A stretch of DNA of 64,000 bases from Oenanthe sinensis (Eukaryota; Streptophyta; Magnoliopsida; Apiales; Apiaceae), in NCBI GenBank assembly GCA_028671895.1, contig JAPMAC010000221.1, positions 8,246,001 to 8,310,000 on the forward strand. Direction: 5' to 3'. The notes below the pieces were generated by a model. It was not told the origin of the DNA, did not search any database, and saw only the letters and a program-made list of their open reading frames with translations. Shown here in pieces: positions 24,495-36,300 of this stretch. Position 1 is the stretch's first letter. Each line of letters begins with the position of its first letter. The translations under genes were made by a program, and so were the position numbers.

Positions 24495-26558
24495 AAGAAA
24501 AAAAATACTGGTATGTATCTTTCTCTAGTTACAGAAACATATATAACGGCTATATCTATGAGCACTTGGTGTGTAGATACAAGAGTCACTGATCATGTTT
24601 GTAATTCTATGCAGGGGTTCCAGCAATCCAGAATGCTTAGAGATGGCGAGATATATGTGTTCATGGGAAATGCTACGAAAGTAGCAGTAGTTGCAGTGGG
24701 AGATATTAATTTATCTTTTGGTGATGATAGGAGTTTGGTTTCGAACATTTGTTTTATGTACCTTCGTTTAGAAGGAATTTAATTTCAATTTCTAAACTTG
24801 CTTTGGATGGTTATAATGTTTGTTTGGATCATAATGTTTCTATTATGAGGAATAAATTAGTTATATGTTCTGGTACATTACAAGACAATTTATACATAAT
24901 TACTCCTAATCAACCTGCACTGCAACTACAACATAGGGTGTTAAATAGCAAATCTTCTATCACTACTAAAAGAAATGAACCTTCTTCTTTAAACCAAACA
25001 TATCTTTGGCACTTAAGATTAGGTCATATTAACTTGATGAGGATTCAAAGACTAGTAGTAGATGGGCCTTTAGGCTCGTTGGCAGTGGAGTCATTTCTAG
25101 TCTGTGAATCCTGCTTTGAAGGTAAAATGACTACTAGGCCTTTTAAGACAGGGTAATAGAGCCAAAGAAGTGTTATAACTGGTTCATACTAATTTATGTG
25201 GACCCATGGATATTCAAATATTTATAACTGGTTACAAATATTTTGTCACTTTTATTGACGATTATTCTAGATACATATATTTATTTGTTGCGACGTAAAT
25301 TAGAGTGCTTTGACAAGTTCAAGGAGTACAAAGTTATAACGGAGAAGCGACATGGAAAATTTATCAAGTCACTATGATCAGATCATGGTGGCGAATACTT
25401 GCTTGGATAATTTAGGGATTACTTATCAAAGAATGTGATCATGTCTCAGTTGACTGCACCTGTCACACCCCAACAGAATGGTGTAGCGGAGAGAAGGAAC
25501 CAGACTCTTTTGGAGAGTGTTAGACCAATGATGAGTTATTCAGAATTACCCAAATCATTTTGGGGACATGTTTTAGAAATAATAGCTTATCTTTTGAATT
25601 TAGTTCCTTCTAAGTCTGTTCTTAAGACTCCAAAAGAATTGTGGACTGGTTCAAAACCTAGTATAAGACATATTCGGATATCGGATTGTCCATCACATGT
25701 GCTGAACAAGAACGTGACTAAGTTGGAATCTCGTACAAAAGTATGGCTTTTTGTAGGTTATCTCATTGTTGGAATGAAAGGATATTTATTTTATAGTCCT
25801 AAGGATCGGGATGTCATTGTTAGTACCAATGCTAGATTCCTAGAGGAGGACTATATGATGAACCATAAACCCACGAGTAATGTCATTTTAGAGGAACTAA
25901 TGGGAGAGACAAATAATGAACAAGTGCCAATTATACAAGTAGAACAACCACAAGAGAACACACAACCTATCACTAATACCACATCGGTGTCTTGTCGTAG
26001 TGGGAGGGTTATTCGTAAACCTAGCAGATTCATGTTATTGGGAGACTCTTCGGATTTGGTCTCTAAGGAACATGATGAGGATCACATGACATACGAAGAA
26101 GCACTGCAAGACAAAGATGCGGATCTATGGCAAAAAGCAATGAAATATGAGATGGAATCTATGTATTCAAATCAAGTCTAGGAGCTCGTGGAACCACCCA
26201 AAGGTATAAAACCCATTGGATGCAAGTGGACTTATAAGAGAAAAAGTGGATCTGACAAAAAGGTAAAAGCTTGGAAAGAAAGACTTGTTGCGAAATGGTA
26301 TACTAAAAAATAAGGGATCAATTATGAGGAAACCTTTTCACCAATAGTCATGCTAAAGTCGATCCGGATTCTTTTATCTATAGCAGCTCATCTTGATTAC
26401 TAGATTTGGCAAATGGATGTCAAGACAACTTTCATAAATGGGAGTCTTGATTATGAGATCATCTATATGTAACAAGCCAAAGGATTCATTAAGGAAGGCC
26501 AAGAGAATCTGGTATGTAAGCTTAAGAACTCCATTTATGGACTTAAATAAGCTTCTAG
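24495..26558 (+). pseudogene. pol: Element A pol, truncated in RT
   Basis: The protease motif has decayed to VDTRVTDHV where VDSGATNHV is usual, so the catalytic DSG is lost. Integrase has the HHCC finger (WHLRLGH...CESC, about 25010-25120), a decayed middle with stops at 25156-25430, and the E region PQQNGVAERRNQ at about 25470. RT starts with GCKWTYKRK at about 26220, reaches MDVKTTFINGS, and stops in NSIYGLK-ASS, where element B begins. Stops at 26179, 26312, 26401 and 26470. The rest of RT and RNase H should lie to the right of B, outside the window. Confidence 0.87.
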
Positions 26559-26716
26559 TGTTTTCCCAGTTGCACAAGTAGAAGGGGGGGGTTGAATACT
26601 TGTGTGTCTTTTCTACCTGTTTATAAATCAAATTAAGAACAAAACTTAAACACAAAGATATGAATAAATACCGTTTGTATTATTGATTTGTAAATACAAA
26701 ACTCTCATAGGGTGTA
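26559..26716 (-). repeat. Element B 3' LTR, distal (U5) piece
   Basis: Plus strand begins TGTTTTCCCAGTTGC right after the A coding sequence and has GGGGGGGGTTGAATAC (the minus-strand ATTCAACCCCC box). It matches 63708-63864 nearly base for base. The LTR is cut after GTGTA by element C and resumes at 52891. Confidence 0.88.
26712..26716 (+). repeat. Target-site duplication of element C (left)
   Basis: GTGTA, repeated exactly at 52891-52895. The uninterrupted version of this site is seen once in the other B LTR at 63859-63863. Confidence 0.92.
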
Positions 26717-26795
26717 TGTTAGGAATTATGAGTTTTGATGATAACAAATTACTTAGAATTTCAATAGGGACTCAAAATTATTTTGTAACTGATCA

Positions 26796-27272
26796 ATGGA
26801 TATGACTTATAAATATCCATTGACTAGGAAACCAGTTATCAGTTGAAACTTGTTTATCAACTGATAAACTGGATTGTAGCATTGATTTATGTTTCACTAT
26901 CAATTGATTGTATTACCTCGATGGATGCAATGATGTAGTCAACTGATGTTATTGACTTCAATTTCTAGCTTCTCAACAGATGTGAAGAATGGCTGATCAA
27001 TTGTAAATATTCTAAGTCAGAATTCTCACAAGTGAAGTGATCAACTGATGTTGAAGTCGATGGATGAAGACACTACTCAACGGATGAAAGCTATCAACTG
27101 ATACAAGTCATCAATGGATAATTACAGTCAACGGATAAAGAACCATCAATGGATAAGGAGTCGATTGATAACTCAATTATCCATCGACACATCAACTGAT
27201 CAACAGATATCATATCCATCGATGGATAAGCAAAGGTGAATCAACTGATAAGCTTAACAGCATTTATCAGTT
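26796..27272 (+). promoter_or_regulatory. Dense ATCAACTGAT / ATCCATCGATGGAT motif array in C U3
   Basis: Over about 480 bp I count some 20 copies of a degenerate 10-mer centred on TCAACTGAT, TCAACGGAT, TCGATGGAT or TCAATTGAT, on both strands. They include the perfect palindrome ATCCATCGATGGAT. The array lies upstream of the TATA box, as an enhancer would. It is repeated in the 3' LTR at 51779-52256. Confidence 0.8.
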
Positions 27273-27538
27273 GATTAAAGTTTCCCTATGTAGCTAAAGC
27301 CAGAAATTACGGGAACAGTACAGAAACTGAATCATTGGAAGACAGTCCTGTCAGGATTGTGAAGACTTTCAAGGCAACACAGCATCCAAGGAATATCTTA
27401 AGACAAAGACACTTCCAGAGCTAGTTAGTTCTACAAGGAAGGCTGTGAAAAGAAGCTAGTTTCTATTTTTATGTAAACAGTATAAATTGTAATATTATAT
27501 TGTTATCAGTCGATAGAAAACTAGAGTAGTAGTTTTTG

Positions 27539-27547
27539 TATAAAAAG
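27539..27547 (+). promoter_or_regulatory. TATA box of element C LTR
   Basis: TATAAAAAG about 360 bp before the LTR end and downstream of the motif array. The 3' LTR copy is at 52522-52530. Confidence 0.65.
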
Positions 27548-27907
27548 CAAAAACACAATAGCAAAGAAAAAAAAGTTTTAGAAGAACTCAAGAAAAGCAA
27601 AGTAGAAAATCAGGCAGAACTTGTAATGCTTTTCTAAGTTCTACATTCAACTTTGTACGCAGCTTAGTATTTTTACTAAGATCAATTGAAAGCAAAAACT
27701 CACTAGTGGAAAAACAATCCACTAGTAATTTTTAATCTTGTTGTTTCTGTTTTCAACACTTTAGTTATCCAGTTCTTAGTTACATCAATCTTAATTAAAC
27801 ACTCTCTTTGTACAAACTTATTTCCGCAAGAAGTTGAATTAATTCTTAAGTTTGTATTCAACCCCCCCCCTTCTCCAAACTTAGTGTACTTAAGGGCGAA
27901 TAACAAT

Positions 27908-27919
27908 TGGTATCAGAGC
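27908..27919 (+). other. Primer-binding site of element C
   Basis: TGGTATCAGAGC, perfect initiator-Met-tRNA complement, two bases after the LTR end. Confidence 0.95.
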
Positions 27920-27964
27920 AAGCTTTCAACAAACAGAAAGTCAAGATCTAAAAGTACATCAAGA

Positions 27965-29825
27965 ATGGGTCAAAGAGACACAGGAGTTAAGATTCCAGTT
28001 CTAGAGAAAGATGAATATTTTCCCTGGAAAGTAAAAATGCACTTGCATCTGCTATCTATTGATCCTTCCTATGTTCATTGCATAGAGAAAGGTCCACATG
28101 TGCCTATGAAAATAGTTACAAGTGTAAATGCAGACGGTACTCAAGCACCAGACAAACTCATTCCTAAATCTGTGAGTGAGTATACAGATGAAGATGAAAA
28201 GGAAGTACACAAGGACAAAAAGGCTATGAACATCTTGTTTAATGGTCTTGACAAGGACATGTTTGACAATGTCATCAGTTGTACAACCTCCAAAGAAGTC
28301 TGGGACACTCTTCAAACCCTCTGTGAAGGTACTGAGCAAGTAAGAAAGAACAAGATGCAACTCTTGATTCAAAAGTATGAGGCCTTTCACTTCAAGGGTG
28401 GTGAAACAATAAATGATACATATAGTAGGTTTCAAAAGCTGTTGAATGAGCTTAAACTATATGGAAGAGTTTATGCTGTTGAGGACACCAACCTCAAATT
28501 CTTGAGGTCCCTACCCAAAGAATGGAAACCAATGACTGTCTCTATAAGGCAATCTCTTGACTTTAAAGATTATACTTTGGACAAGCTGTATGGCATCTTG
28601 AAAACCTATGAGTTGGAGCTACAGCAAGATGAGGAAATTGAGAAAAGTCAGAAGAGAGAAAAGTCCATTGCTTTAGTGGTCAAGGAAAAGCAAGTTGCAG
28701 AAACAGATGAAGATGCTGATTTCAAAGAAGGGAAGAAAGAAGGTCATGGCAATGGTGCAAATTATGTTAAATATGATGAGTCTTCTACTGGTAAAGGAAA
28801 AGAACTTTGTGACAGTGATGAGTCACTCATCAAAGATGAAATGGATGAAATAGATGAGCATTTAGCTTTTCTATCAAGAAAATTTTCTAAACTCAAGTTC
28901 AAAAGGAATCCAATGCAAAGGCCTGGATCACAGTTCAGGAGAGACACTCAACAAGGCAAAAATCTTGTTGACAGAACTCAATTCAGATGCTTTAACTGTG
29001 GATTGGCTGGTCACTTTTCAAGTGAATGCAGAAAGCCCAAAGTTGAAAAGAGGTCAAAGTCTAGTGATGGTATTGACTATAAGAAGAAGTACTTTGACTT
29101 GCTTAAACAAAGAGAGAAGGCTTTTGTGACAGAAGAAAAGGACTGGGCTGCTGAGGAGGATTCTGAAGAAGAAGAAGAACACATCAATCTTGCACTAATG
29201 GCCAATCAAGATGACCAGGAAGCTAGTTCATCCAGCAATCAGGTAATTTCTACAAATCTATCTGAGCTGTCCAAAGATGAATGCAATATTACTATTAATG
29301 AAATGTCTAATGAATTGTATAATTTGCATGTCACTCTTAAGTCTTTGAACAAAGAGAACACTAGGCTCAAATTAACATTAGAAACTCTCACTGAAAGAAA
29401 CAATTTCTTAGAGAGTGAGCTAGTGCAATTGGACAGACTCAAGATGGAAAACAAAGATGCTAGAAATGAACTAGTTGACAGTAAAAAGGAAATAGAGAAG
29501 TTAAAAGAAAAATTAGAGGATGAACTAAGAACCATTGACAAGTGGAACAGGTCAAGTAAAGCCAGTAAGAAGATGAATGACATTCATGGAACAAACTCTT
29601 TCACCATGTTGTCTGAAACTCTTGAGAAAATAGCCATTGATGAAGATCAATCTTTAGAAAAGAAGCAATCGATTGATAACTCTGAATCAACTGATAAGAA
29701 TTATCCATCGATTGATAATGCTATTCCAACGGATAATTATCCATCGATTGAGAAGTCATCAACTGCTAAGAAATGTGATATTAAAACTAAGTTTAACAGA
29801 CCTATTAAATTTGTCAAAGAAAGTA
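27965..29825 (+). pseudogene. gag: Element C gag, 5' part (interrupted by D)
   Basis: Structural protein that forms the cytoplasmic particle. I chose ATG 27965 (AGAATGGGTC), since the upstream ATG at 27884 lies in the LTR. It opens with a copia gag N-terminus (MGQRDTGVKIPVLEKDEYFPWK). Gag helices follow to about residue 240, then a CCHC knuckle at residues 342-355 and an acidic patch. A long coiled coil spans about 444-527, and a linker (29666-29751) is built from SID/STD repeats encoded by the element's own DNA motif. The frame is open to 29825, where element D enters after AAGTA. It resumes in frame at 43121, so the frame without D is uninterrupted. Sirevirus gag proteins are known for long coiled-coil C-termini. 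Confidence 0.93.
29821..29825 (+). repeat. Target-site duplication of element D (left)
   Basis: AAGTA, repeated exactly at 43116-43120. Confidence 0.93.
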
Positions 29826-31281
29826 TGTTAGGTCCTGGAGATCGTAGAGGGGGGGTGAATACGATTCCCAAATAAAAATCTGACTTTTATTTATTTTTGG
29901 GACAACATAAAAATTACTTTGGTTCAAACCCAGGTACTGTTCATCATCTTCTTCAACCTCAAGAACACCATTAAAATAACCAAGATAATGAACGGTAAAT
30001 CATCCAAAACACACAACACAACAAGATCCAAGAATATAACTTTATATTCATTGAAGTGGGGTAGATGCTACAAACAAGTTCAAGAACATAAGCTCAAGAA
30101 CACAACAAAGAAGTGATTTTTGTTCCTCTAAAAATATTACAAATTCTAGATCTAGGAGACAAAAATCAAACCTATCTTCTAAACAAGATTTAGCAATGTT
30201 TACAATAGAAGAATAGATGAGTGGTATGATAAAGAAAATCATGGCTCTAAAATATGCAAGATCTAGTTCGGCCATGGGGGAGAGAAAAATAATTCTTTTT
30301 CTCTCTCCCCTTTTCTCTTCTCATCCGGATGCACTACATACTGATTAAGACTTGGGTTTCTTCTTTATATATTGAAAAAGGTGTTGCTTTTTATTTTTCC
30401 ACCTTTTTCTCTTGTTCTCCCAAATCATATCTTCAAAGTCATGTGCCAAGCATGCCTTTGGAAATATTTAATATAAAAGTAATATTTAATAAATATATAA
30501 AATATAAATAAAGAATATCTTTATTTATAAAATATATAAATAATTAAATAATTACTTTATTTAATTAAATTAAATATTTCCATTCCACTCTTCAATTTGT
30601 GTAGACTTCCTTATCCAAATACTTGGCCCCGTATACGTGACTCCACCACGTCCAAGTATTTGGCCTTCTAATCTGTGAAGCTTTAGTAAGATCCAATCAG
30701 GTTGTGCCGTCTGTCCCTTATCCATTAGGCTGACATTTCTCCAACACTGATTTACCACCTTTGTTGATCCTCCACATGACTCAAGAAAATCAACAACTTT
30801 AGAATGATTAAAATCATATTAACCGACGAGAGCTTGCCTCCAATGTCCTGACACTTGATGCAACGGTCTGGTTCATAAGTGACTAGTCTTGATAGGGGCT
30901 CTTGATTCCGAACATGATTCCACATTCTTCTTTGCAAACCTTACTTGTTGCTTCGATTATAATGCACTAAAATCGTCATAGACTAAGACAATCTTCTGTA
31001 GCTTCCACATCCTTGAATAGATGTCAACATCTTTTATTCTCCACTGAGGCATGAACATGTTAATGAACTTCTTCCAGTGAGCTTCAAGTCTGTAGATGAT
31101 CCTTTGATACTTTGTCTTAACTGAACTTTGTGATCCAAGATTTCTGTGCACCTGCATATTATTACATGTCCTGTTCTATTGTTGAGTTATCATCAACCAT
31201 TACATAGAGATTACATTTAGCATTTCTAGTACACATGAAAGTGCAGTGAGTTACTTCCCTTCACTCCTATCTCCCCTTTCA
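29826..31281 (-). repeat. Element D 3' LTR
   Basis: 1456 bp, plus strand TGTTAGGTCC to CCCCTTTCA. It contains a minus-strand TATATAAA box at 30364-30371 and the minus-strand variant ATTCACCCCCCC near its U5 end. The short ORFs in it recur identically in the other LTR and are not genes. Confidence 0.93.
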
Positions 31282-31296
31282 ATCTCTCCCTATTTG
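31282..31296 (-). other. Polypurine tract of element D
   Basis: Minus strand reads AAATAGGGAGAGAT directly before the 3' LTR start TGAAAGG. It resembles the C tract AAATAGGGGGAGAT. Confidence 0.75.
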
Positions 31297-31336
31297 GTTG
31301 ATATGGAATAGCAATCAAATACTATTTCCCTTTACA

Positions 31337-32530
31337 ATCTCCCCCAAAAGCAATTAAATAAAATTAACTACTAGAGGATAACTCAACTAACATACAAGAA
31401 ATAATTAAAGTATTGGACATGAAAATAATATACAAAAGGTTCTGGAAAGATATAATCAGTTAAATCCAGATTTCCTGAGTTGCTGAAAATGAATGATGAA
31501 TTTCTGAATTTCATTTTCCTTTAGCTTCCTCCACTTCAATGTTCTTCAAAGATGGGGTTCTTTCAATAAAGAAACAAATCATTAGTAAAGACTTCTGAAC
31601 AATCATTCTTGTTCATCTTGCAATTCGAACTATAACATACAGCTCTCTATGTTCCCCATAAGAGGTCAACTCATTCTCCCCTTAAGGTTGTTCTCTCTTG
31701 GAATGAAAGTCACTTCTTCTTTTTCTTCAGGATGTTCTATTTCCAGGAAACATATTTTTCTTTCTTCCCTGCACTATTCCACTGACTTCATCTATCACTG
31801 AAATAAGAAATAGAACACACTTGGACACTTCTCAGATGCCCCTTGAAAATCTCCTTCACATTCTTCTTTACCCAGAAAACTTCTACTTAGCAAAAACTCC
31901 CCCTGAGTTGATACTCTTCAAAGAAATCTTCATTTTCATTCATTGATCGTGCTAGAAAGAATTCTTCTGCCGAACCTCTCCTAAGAATGTTTCAAGGACA
32001 GATCTTCAAACAAATAGAGCAAAATCCCTTAGATATCTTTTCAGAATAAGATATAGGATTGCAAACCAAGATGTTAAGATTCTTCATAACTTCTTCCCCT
32101 TAGTACGACAAGTAGCTTCTTCCTAATTGACAAAAAGTAACTTCTCCACTTCAGACGAAAAATCAGTTAAATCTACAACACCTTTAGGGATTAGGCTCCA
32201 ACCAATTACTAAGAAACTCCCCCTTAGTAATTTCTCCATTGCATCACTAAGGTTTCAATTTTATCTAATTCTCCCCCTTAGTTCATGCAAGCTCCAATCC
32301 ACCCTTGTGTCTTTAGATATCCTCTAAGTAACCTCCACAAGATAGGATTGACAGATCTCATTTCTTGTATCACCAAGAGATCTCGTTTCTTGTATCACCA
32401 AATTCTCCCCCTTAGTTGAGAATATCCTTTAAAATAATAAAAGTATCATCTACATCCAATCGAATAAGAAACTCTCTTTCAATTGAACATAAAATCCTCC
32501 TTAGGCCTAAAAATTAATGTCTCCCCCTTT
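31337..32530 (-). repeat. Repeated PPT-like purine tracts (CTAAGGGGGAGA)
   Basis: About eight plus-strand TCTCCCCCTTAG-type tracts (near 31337, 31675, 31897, 32092, 32217, 32270, 32403, 32520). On the D sense strand they read CTAAGGGGGAGA. They lie within 1.3 kb upstream of the 3' LTR and resemble spare polypurine tracts. Confidence 0.65.
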
Positions 32531-32869
32531 GAGATTGAGAACAACATGAATTAATAGACCCAAAGGTAATAGTTTGGACATTCCCACTAAGCTTCAGCTA
32601 GACTCTTCTTCAGCTTGTCTTCCAGAAAAGAATCTTTTCAACATTCCAGAGCTGGAAAATTCAGTAACAGGATTCAAGCATAGTAGCAAGGTTAGTGTTT
32701 GGTATATGGTTTCCTCACTTCTACTACGTTCTGTTGGTGTTTACACTTTCAAGCATAAGTGTTCCACTCATTTCTCTCCCTATTTCTCTCACTCAAGTGT
32801 ATCACTCCCTCACTTCACTCAAGTGTTTCTCTCCCTTACTTGCACTCATTCCATTTATAGCAATTTGTA

Positions 32870-33310
32870 CCTGCAAGTAAATCCATGCTAGTCTCACTAA
32901 GATATTATGGATCGTTGACTGTAGCATGTTGTCGATCACTAAAGATCTAGGTTCTGAGATGGAATCTCAGACAGGGTTTCAGTTAGGCCGTCACCCAACT
33001 CACCATGAGCAAATCCATGCACACGTGGCTCGTCGTCGGGGAATAACCCTTCTGAAATTGGAATCTCCTCCAGTCCAGGAGTGACTGAAATCCCAACACC
33101 CTGATCCTCAAAAGACTCATCAAATTGGTAAACCAACTGAATCATAGTCTACAAGTTATTGCTCAGCTACTTTCAGCATCAACAATCTCCCCATATGCAA
33201 ATCCATGCACTGGATCGTTGAATGTGGTATGCGTCTAGCAGCTATCTAAGCATCAACCGACTCCCCATATGCAAATCCATGCACTGGATCGTTGACGGTG
33301 ATATGCCTTT
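32870..33310. repeat. Dispersed AAATCCATGC...GGATCGTTGA repeat
   Basis: Three to four imperfect copies. The best pair shares CTCCCCATATGCAAATCC through GGATCGTTGA, starting near 33188 and 33261. Confidence 0.6.
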
Positions 33311-36300
33311 AAGTTTTGAGCGATCCATGTATTCCAGAATTTGAATTCCTGGGAGAGTAGACGTGTACAAACATCTCTCTCAATCACCTGTGAAGATGAA
33401 TTAACTCACTATTTTCAGTCATGGAAAACTGTTAGTGATTGCCTCTCAACATCAACAGATTGCTCTGCGGATGTGAAATCCCGTTAGGGAACTAGGACTG
33501 TTCCTCCTAGGAAGGTTGACAAGGATTCTGATATATGGCAAGAAATCCAAGTTTCCCTCAAATACCTGTGAAGGTGGCTCAACAACTTCATTCACCATGA
33601 ATGGTAAACATAGAAGTTTAGGGGTTTTACCTATACCTCACAATGTGCACTTCTTGCAATGTGTCCTCACAATTGTTAGTCCCAAGAGAGGCTAGAGAAC
33701 TGTTAGGTCCTATAACATCCCTTAGAAGCAAAAACTTTAGGATTACCATCAGTGTGAATGCTTTTGGTGTGCTTGACTCATTACAAGGTGCTCTGGCTGA
33801 CGAGCGAATTTTCAATGAAATCACCCTGTTGAGAGAGTTCATTCAGAAACGGTTGAATTGCCTTTTCAGCTCTGCATCCTTTTGAGAGAATACAGATGAG
33901 CTACAGATACCTCAATTTGTATACTTCTTTCCTTCTCGAAAGGTAGAGCTGTGGGTGCACTTCCGACTTCATCCTTATTTGCTGCATCAAGTACAGTTTC
34001 TCCCTTAACAACCGCTAATCTATATAAGTTCCTTATATCACCAAGGGTTGAAAGTTTGAATTAGAATGATAGTGTTTGGTACTAAGGCCTTGGTTAGAAA
34101 TTGATGGATTATTCAACTTCTTGACCTTCCCCTATAGCCACTAAGGCCAAGCCATTACGGCTAAATAGATAGAGTTGATCAGAGCTATATAAAATTTGGT
34201 AGAGTATGATTAAACTTATTCTCTATTCCTTCTCAGAAATATAGCATCGGAGCAATGTGTCCTCAAGAAACAATGCACCAGAGCTAAAATGTGGAAATTA
34301 ATAAAGAATAGGTAAAAGAATATTAAGCCAAATTTCATAAACTCACAATTTTGAAAAAAAATTTAACAGATTAACAAAAGTGTTCTTTTGAATTTCTCTT
34401 AGACAAATATCCAATTGAAATTCAACTCTTTTAACAAAAACATTTTGATTAATAACTCAAATCGATTTCATCTTGCTTATTGTATGTTTTCAGAAATTGT
34501 TTTGCAATTCATTCTTATCTGATATTATTTTCGACTTAAAATATAAATCATAAAAAAAATCGAATGAATGCTTTAGTCATACAGTCCAAGGCACTAATCC
34601 CAAAGCAAACAACCATTGTTTTAATACTACAGGTCAATGTGAAACAGACATTAACAAGAGTTTTGAAAAACGTTTTACCAATAGTTGATACCTCAAGATC
34701 AAAACAATTTACTCAAATAAAATATCCTGATACCATGCAACCTAAGTTACAAGTTATCAAGTAACTTTATTTAAACAAATCGTGGAGAGAAAACAGTTTT
34801 CATTACAAAACATTTAGAGAGAGAGAGGATATATGATTTTGAAATAGAAAGATAATCCTCAAGAAATGTTCTCTTTTTAAAAAAAACTTTTAGTGGCTTT
34901 TCATTCTCTGGCAAATGAATGCATGTTTAGATAAAACATTTTTCACAAGAAATAGACAAGAAATTTCTTTATGCATTCAAGTTCTAAGAATGAAAAACAT
35001 ATGTTAATACTAATGAATTATCAAAGATATGAATGACAAGACATTCAAAAGTACTAACATCATTCAATCATTTTGTAATAAAATGCATCTTACTACAAAA
35101 CAATCAAGCACATAAGATACTTACATTATGCTAGACAATTACCATTTGTCTCTTGAAACAAACACATATTGCAATATATATCATGGTAATTCTTAAAGCA
35201 TAAAACATAAGCATCCGCTAAACACTGAACATACATTGACCGAATGACAGCATTTAACTTCTTACACTACATCTCAACAATTATCACATAAGCATATTGA
35301 AAATACTCATGACAATCAGAATGTATGTAAGCTCGAGGTACTAGTTGCATCAGAGATCAAATACCTTTAAATATTAATGCTAAAATTTATGATCTTTGAC
35401 AACCCCTCGCGATGTAGTAAATTACTTTCAATATCAGTGTTTTTGAAATAATCTTTTTGTCACTTAGTGCAGAAATTCTAAGTGGCATCACTAATATCAA
35501 AAGAATGACAACTAATATTAATGGATTTTGCAAAAGACATGAATTACATCACTTAAACTACATATTAAGTGGTTCCATTAATATTAGCATTAAACAATTA
35601 AAAGTAAATAAAATTACAATTAATTAATATATACAAATACTTATGCTGAAACATTTGATACATATAGCATGAATAACATATGATAGCACAAAGTACGAGA
35701 TCCTGGATATAAATTGACTATACAAAGAGATGCTACAATGTTAGGTCCCTAGGTCCCGGGTGATAATAGGTAATCTCATAATGATAATATTGAGTCCCGG
35801 GTGGTCACACGCCAACCATTAATCAGTTCCTAGAGATCGTAGACATCTAAATAGCATGAACACTCTCTATAAACTTTACATTTAAATAAATCAACATTAG
35901 ACTAGAGTGACATACCTTAGTCAGTAGAGCTTTTACTGGTGTATGATCGTTGAATGAACAATTACTCCTCTTTGCCCTAGAGATCGAACGTTTACTCCTT
36001 TCGAGATCGAACGTTTACTCCTTTTGGACAGGAATAACTTTTCAGCTACCAGTTAACATTGTTCCTCGAAACAATACCACGCTCATCCAGACGGAAACTG
36101 CATTACCTTCCGCACCCAAATATTTCCTTGTAGATATTGGTCTTGGCAGCAGCTTCACTAAACTCAGCACTCTAGAAATCAGTAGTCCTGACACTAGAAG
36201 AGTAGAACCTTAAAAAAAAACTCTGAACTACCCTTCAGCTTCTGTATCAATACCAAGTCTTCATGTGGATTGATTCCTTGCGCTAAGTGTATCTGCCTCT

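Larger units (their letters stand above)
26717..27905 (+). repeat. Element C 5' LTR
   Basis: 1189 bp. U3 (26717 to about 27530) holds about 20 ATCAACTGAT-type motifs at 26796-27272. The TATA box TATAAAAAG lies at 27539-27547. Near the end come ATTCAACCCCCCCCC (27857-27870) and the terminal AATAACA. Ends are TGTTA...TAACA. Confidence 0.95.

Noticed and set aside
27908..27919. tRNA gene fragment
   Set aside because: TGGTATCAGAGC is the retrotransposon primer-binding site; no cloverleaf surrounds it.
27884..27964. ATG at 27884 as the gag start of element C
   Set aside because: It lies inside the LTR and the frame crosses the primer-binding site; ATG 27965 starts the gag homology.
30048..31157. 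Several short ORFs in the D LTR as genes
   Set aside because: They recur almost unchanged at 41882-42991 because the LTRs are duplicates; none has a protein signature.
32574..32891. 105-codon ORF in the D interior
   Set aside because: No recognisable domain; chance frame in CT-rich DNA.
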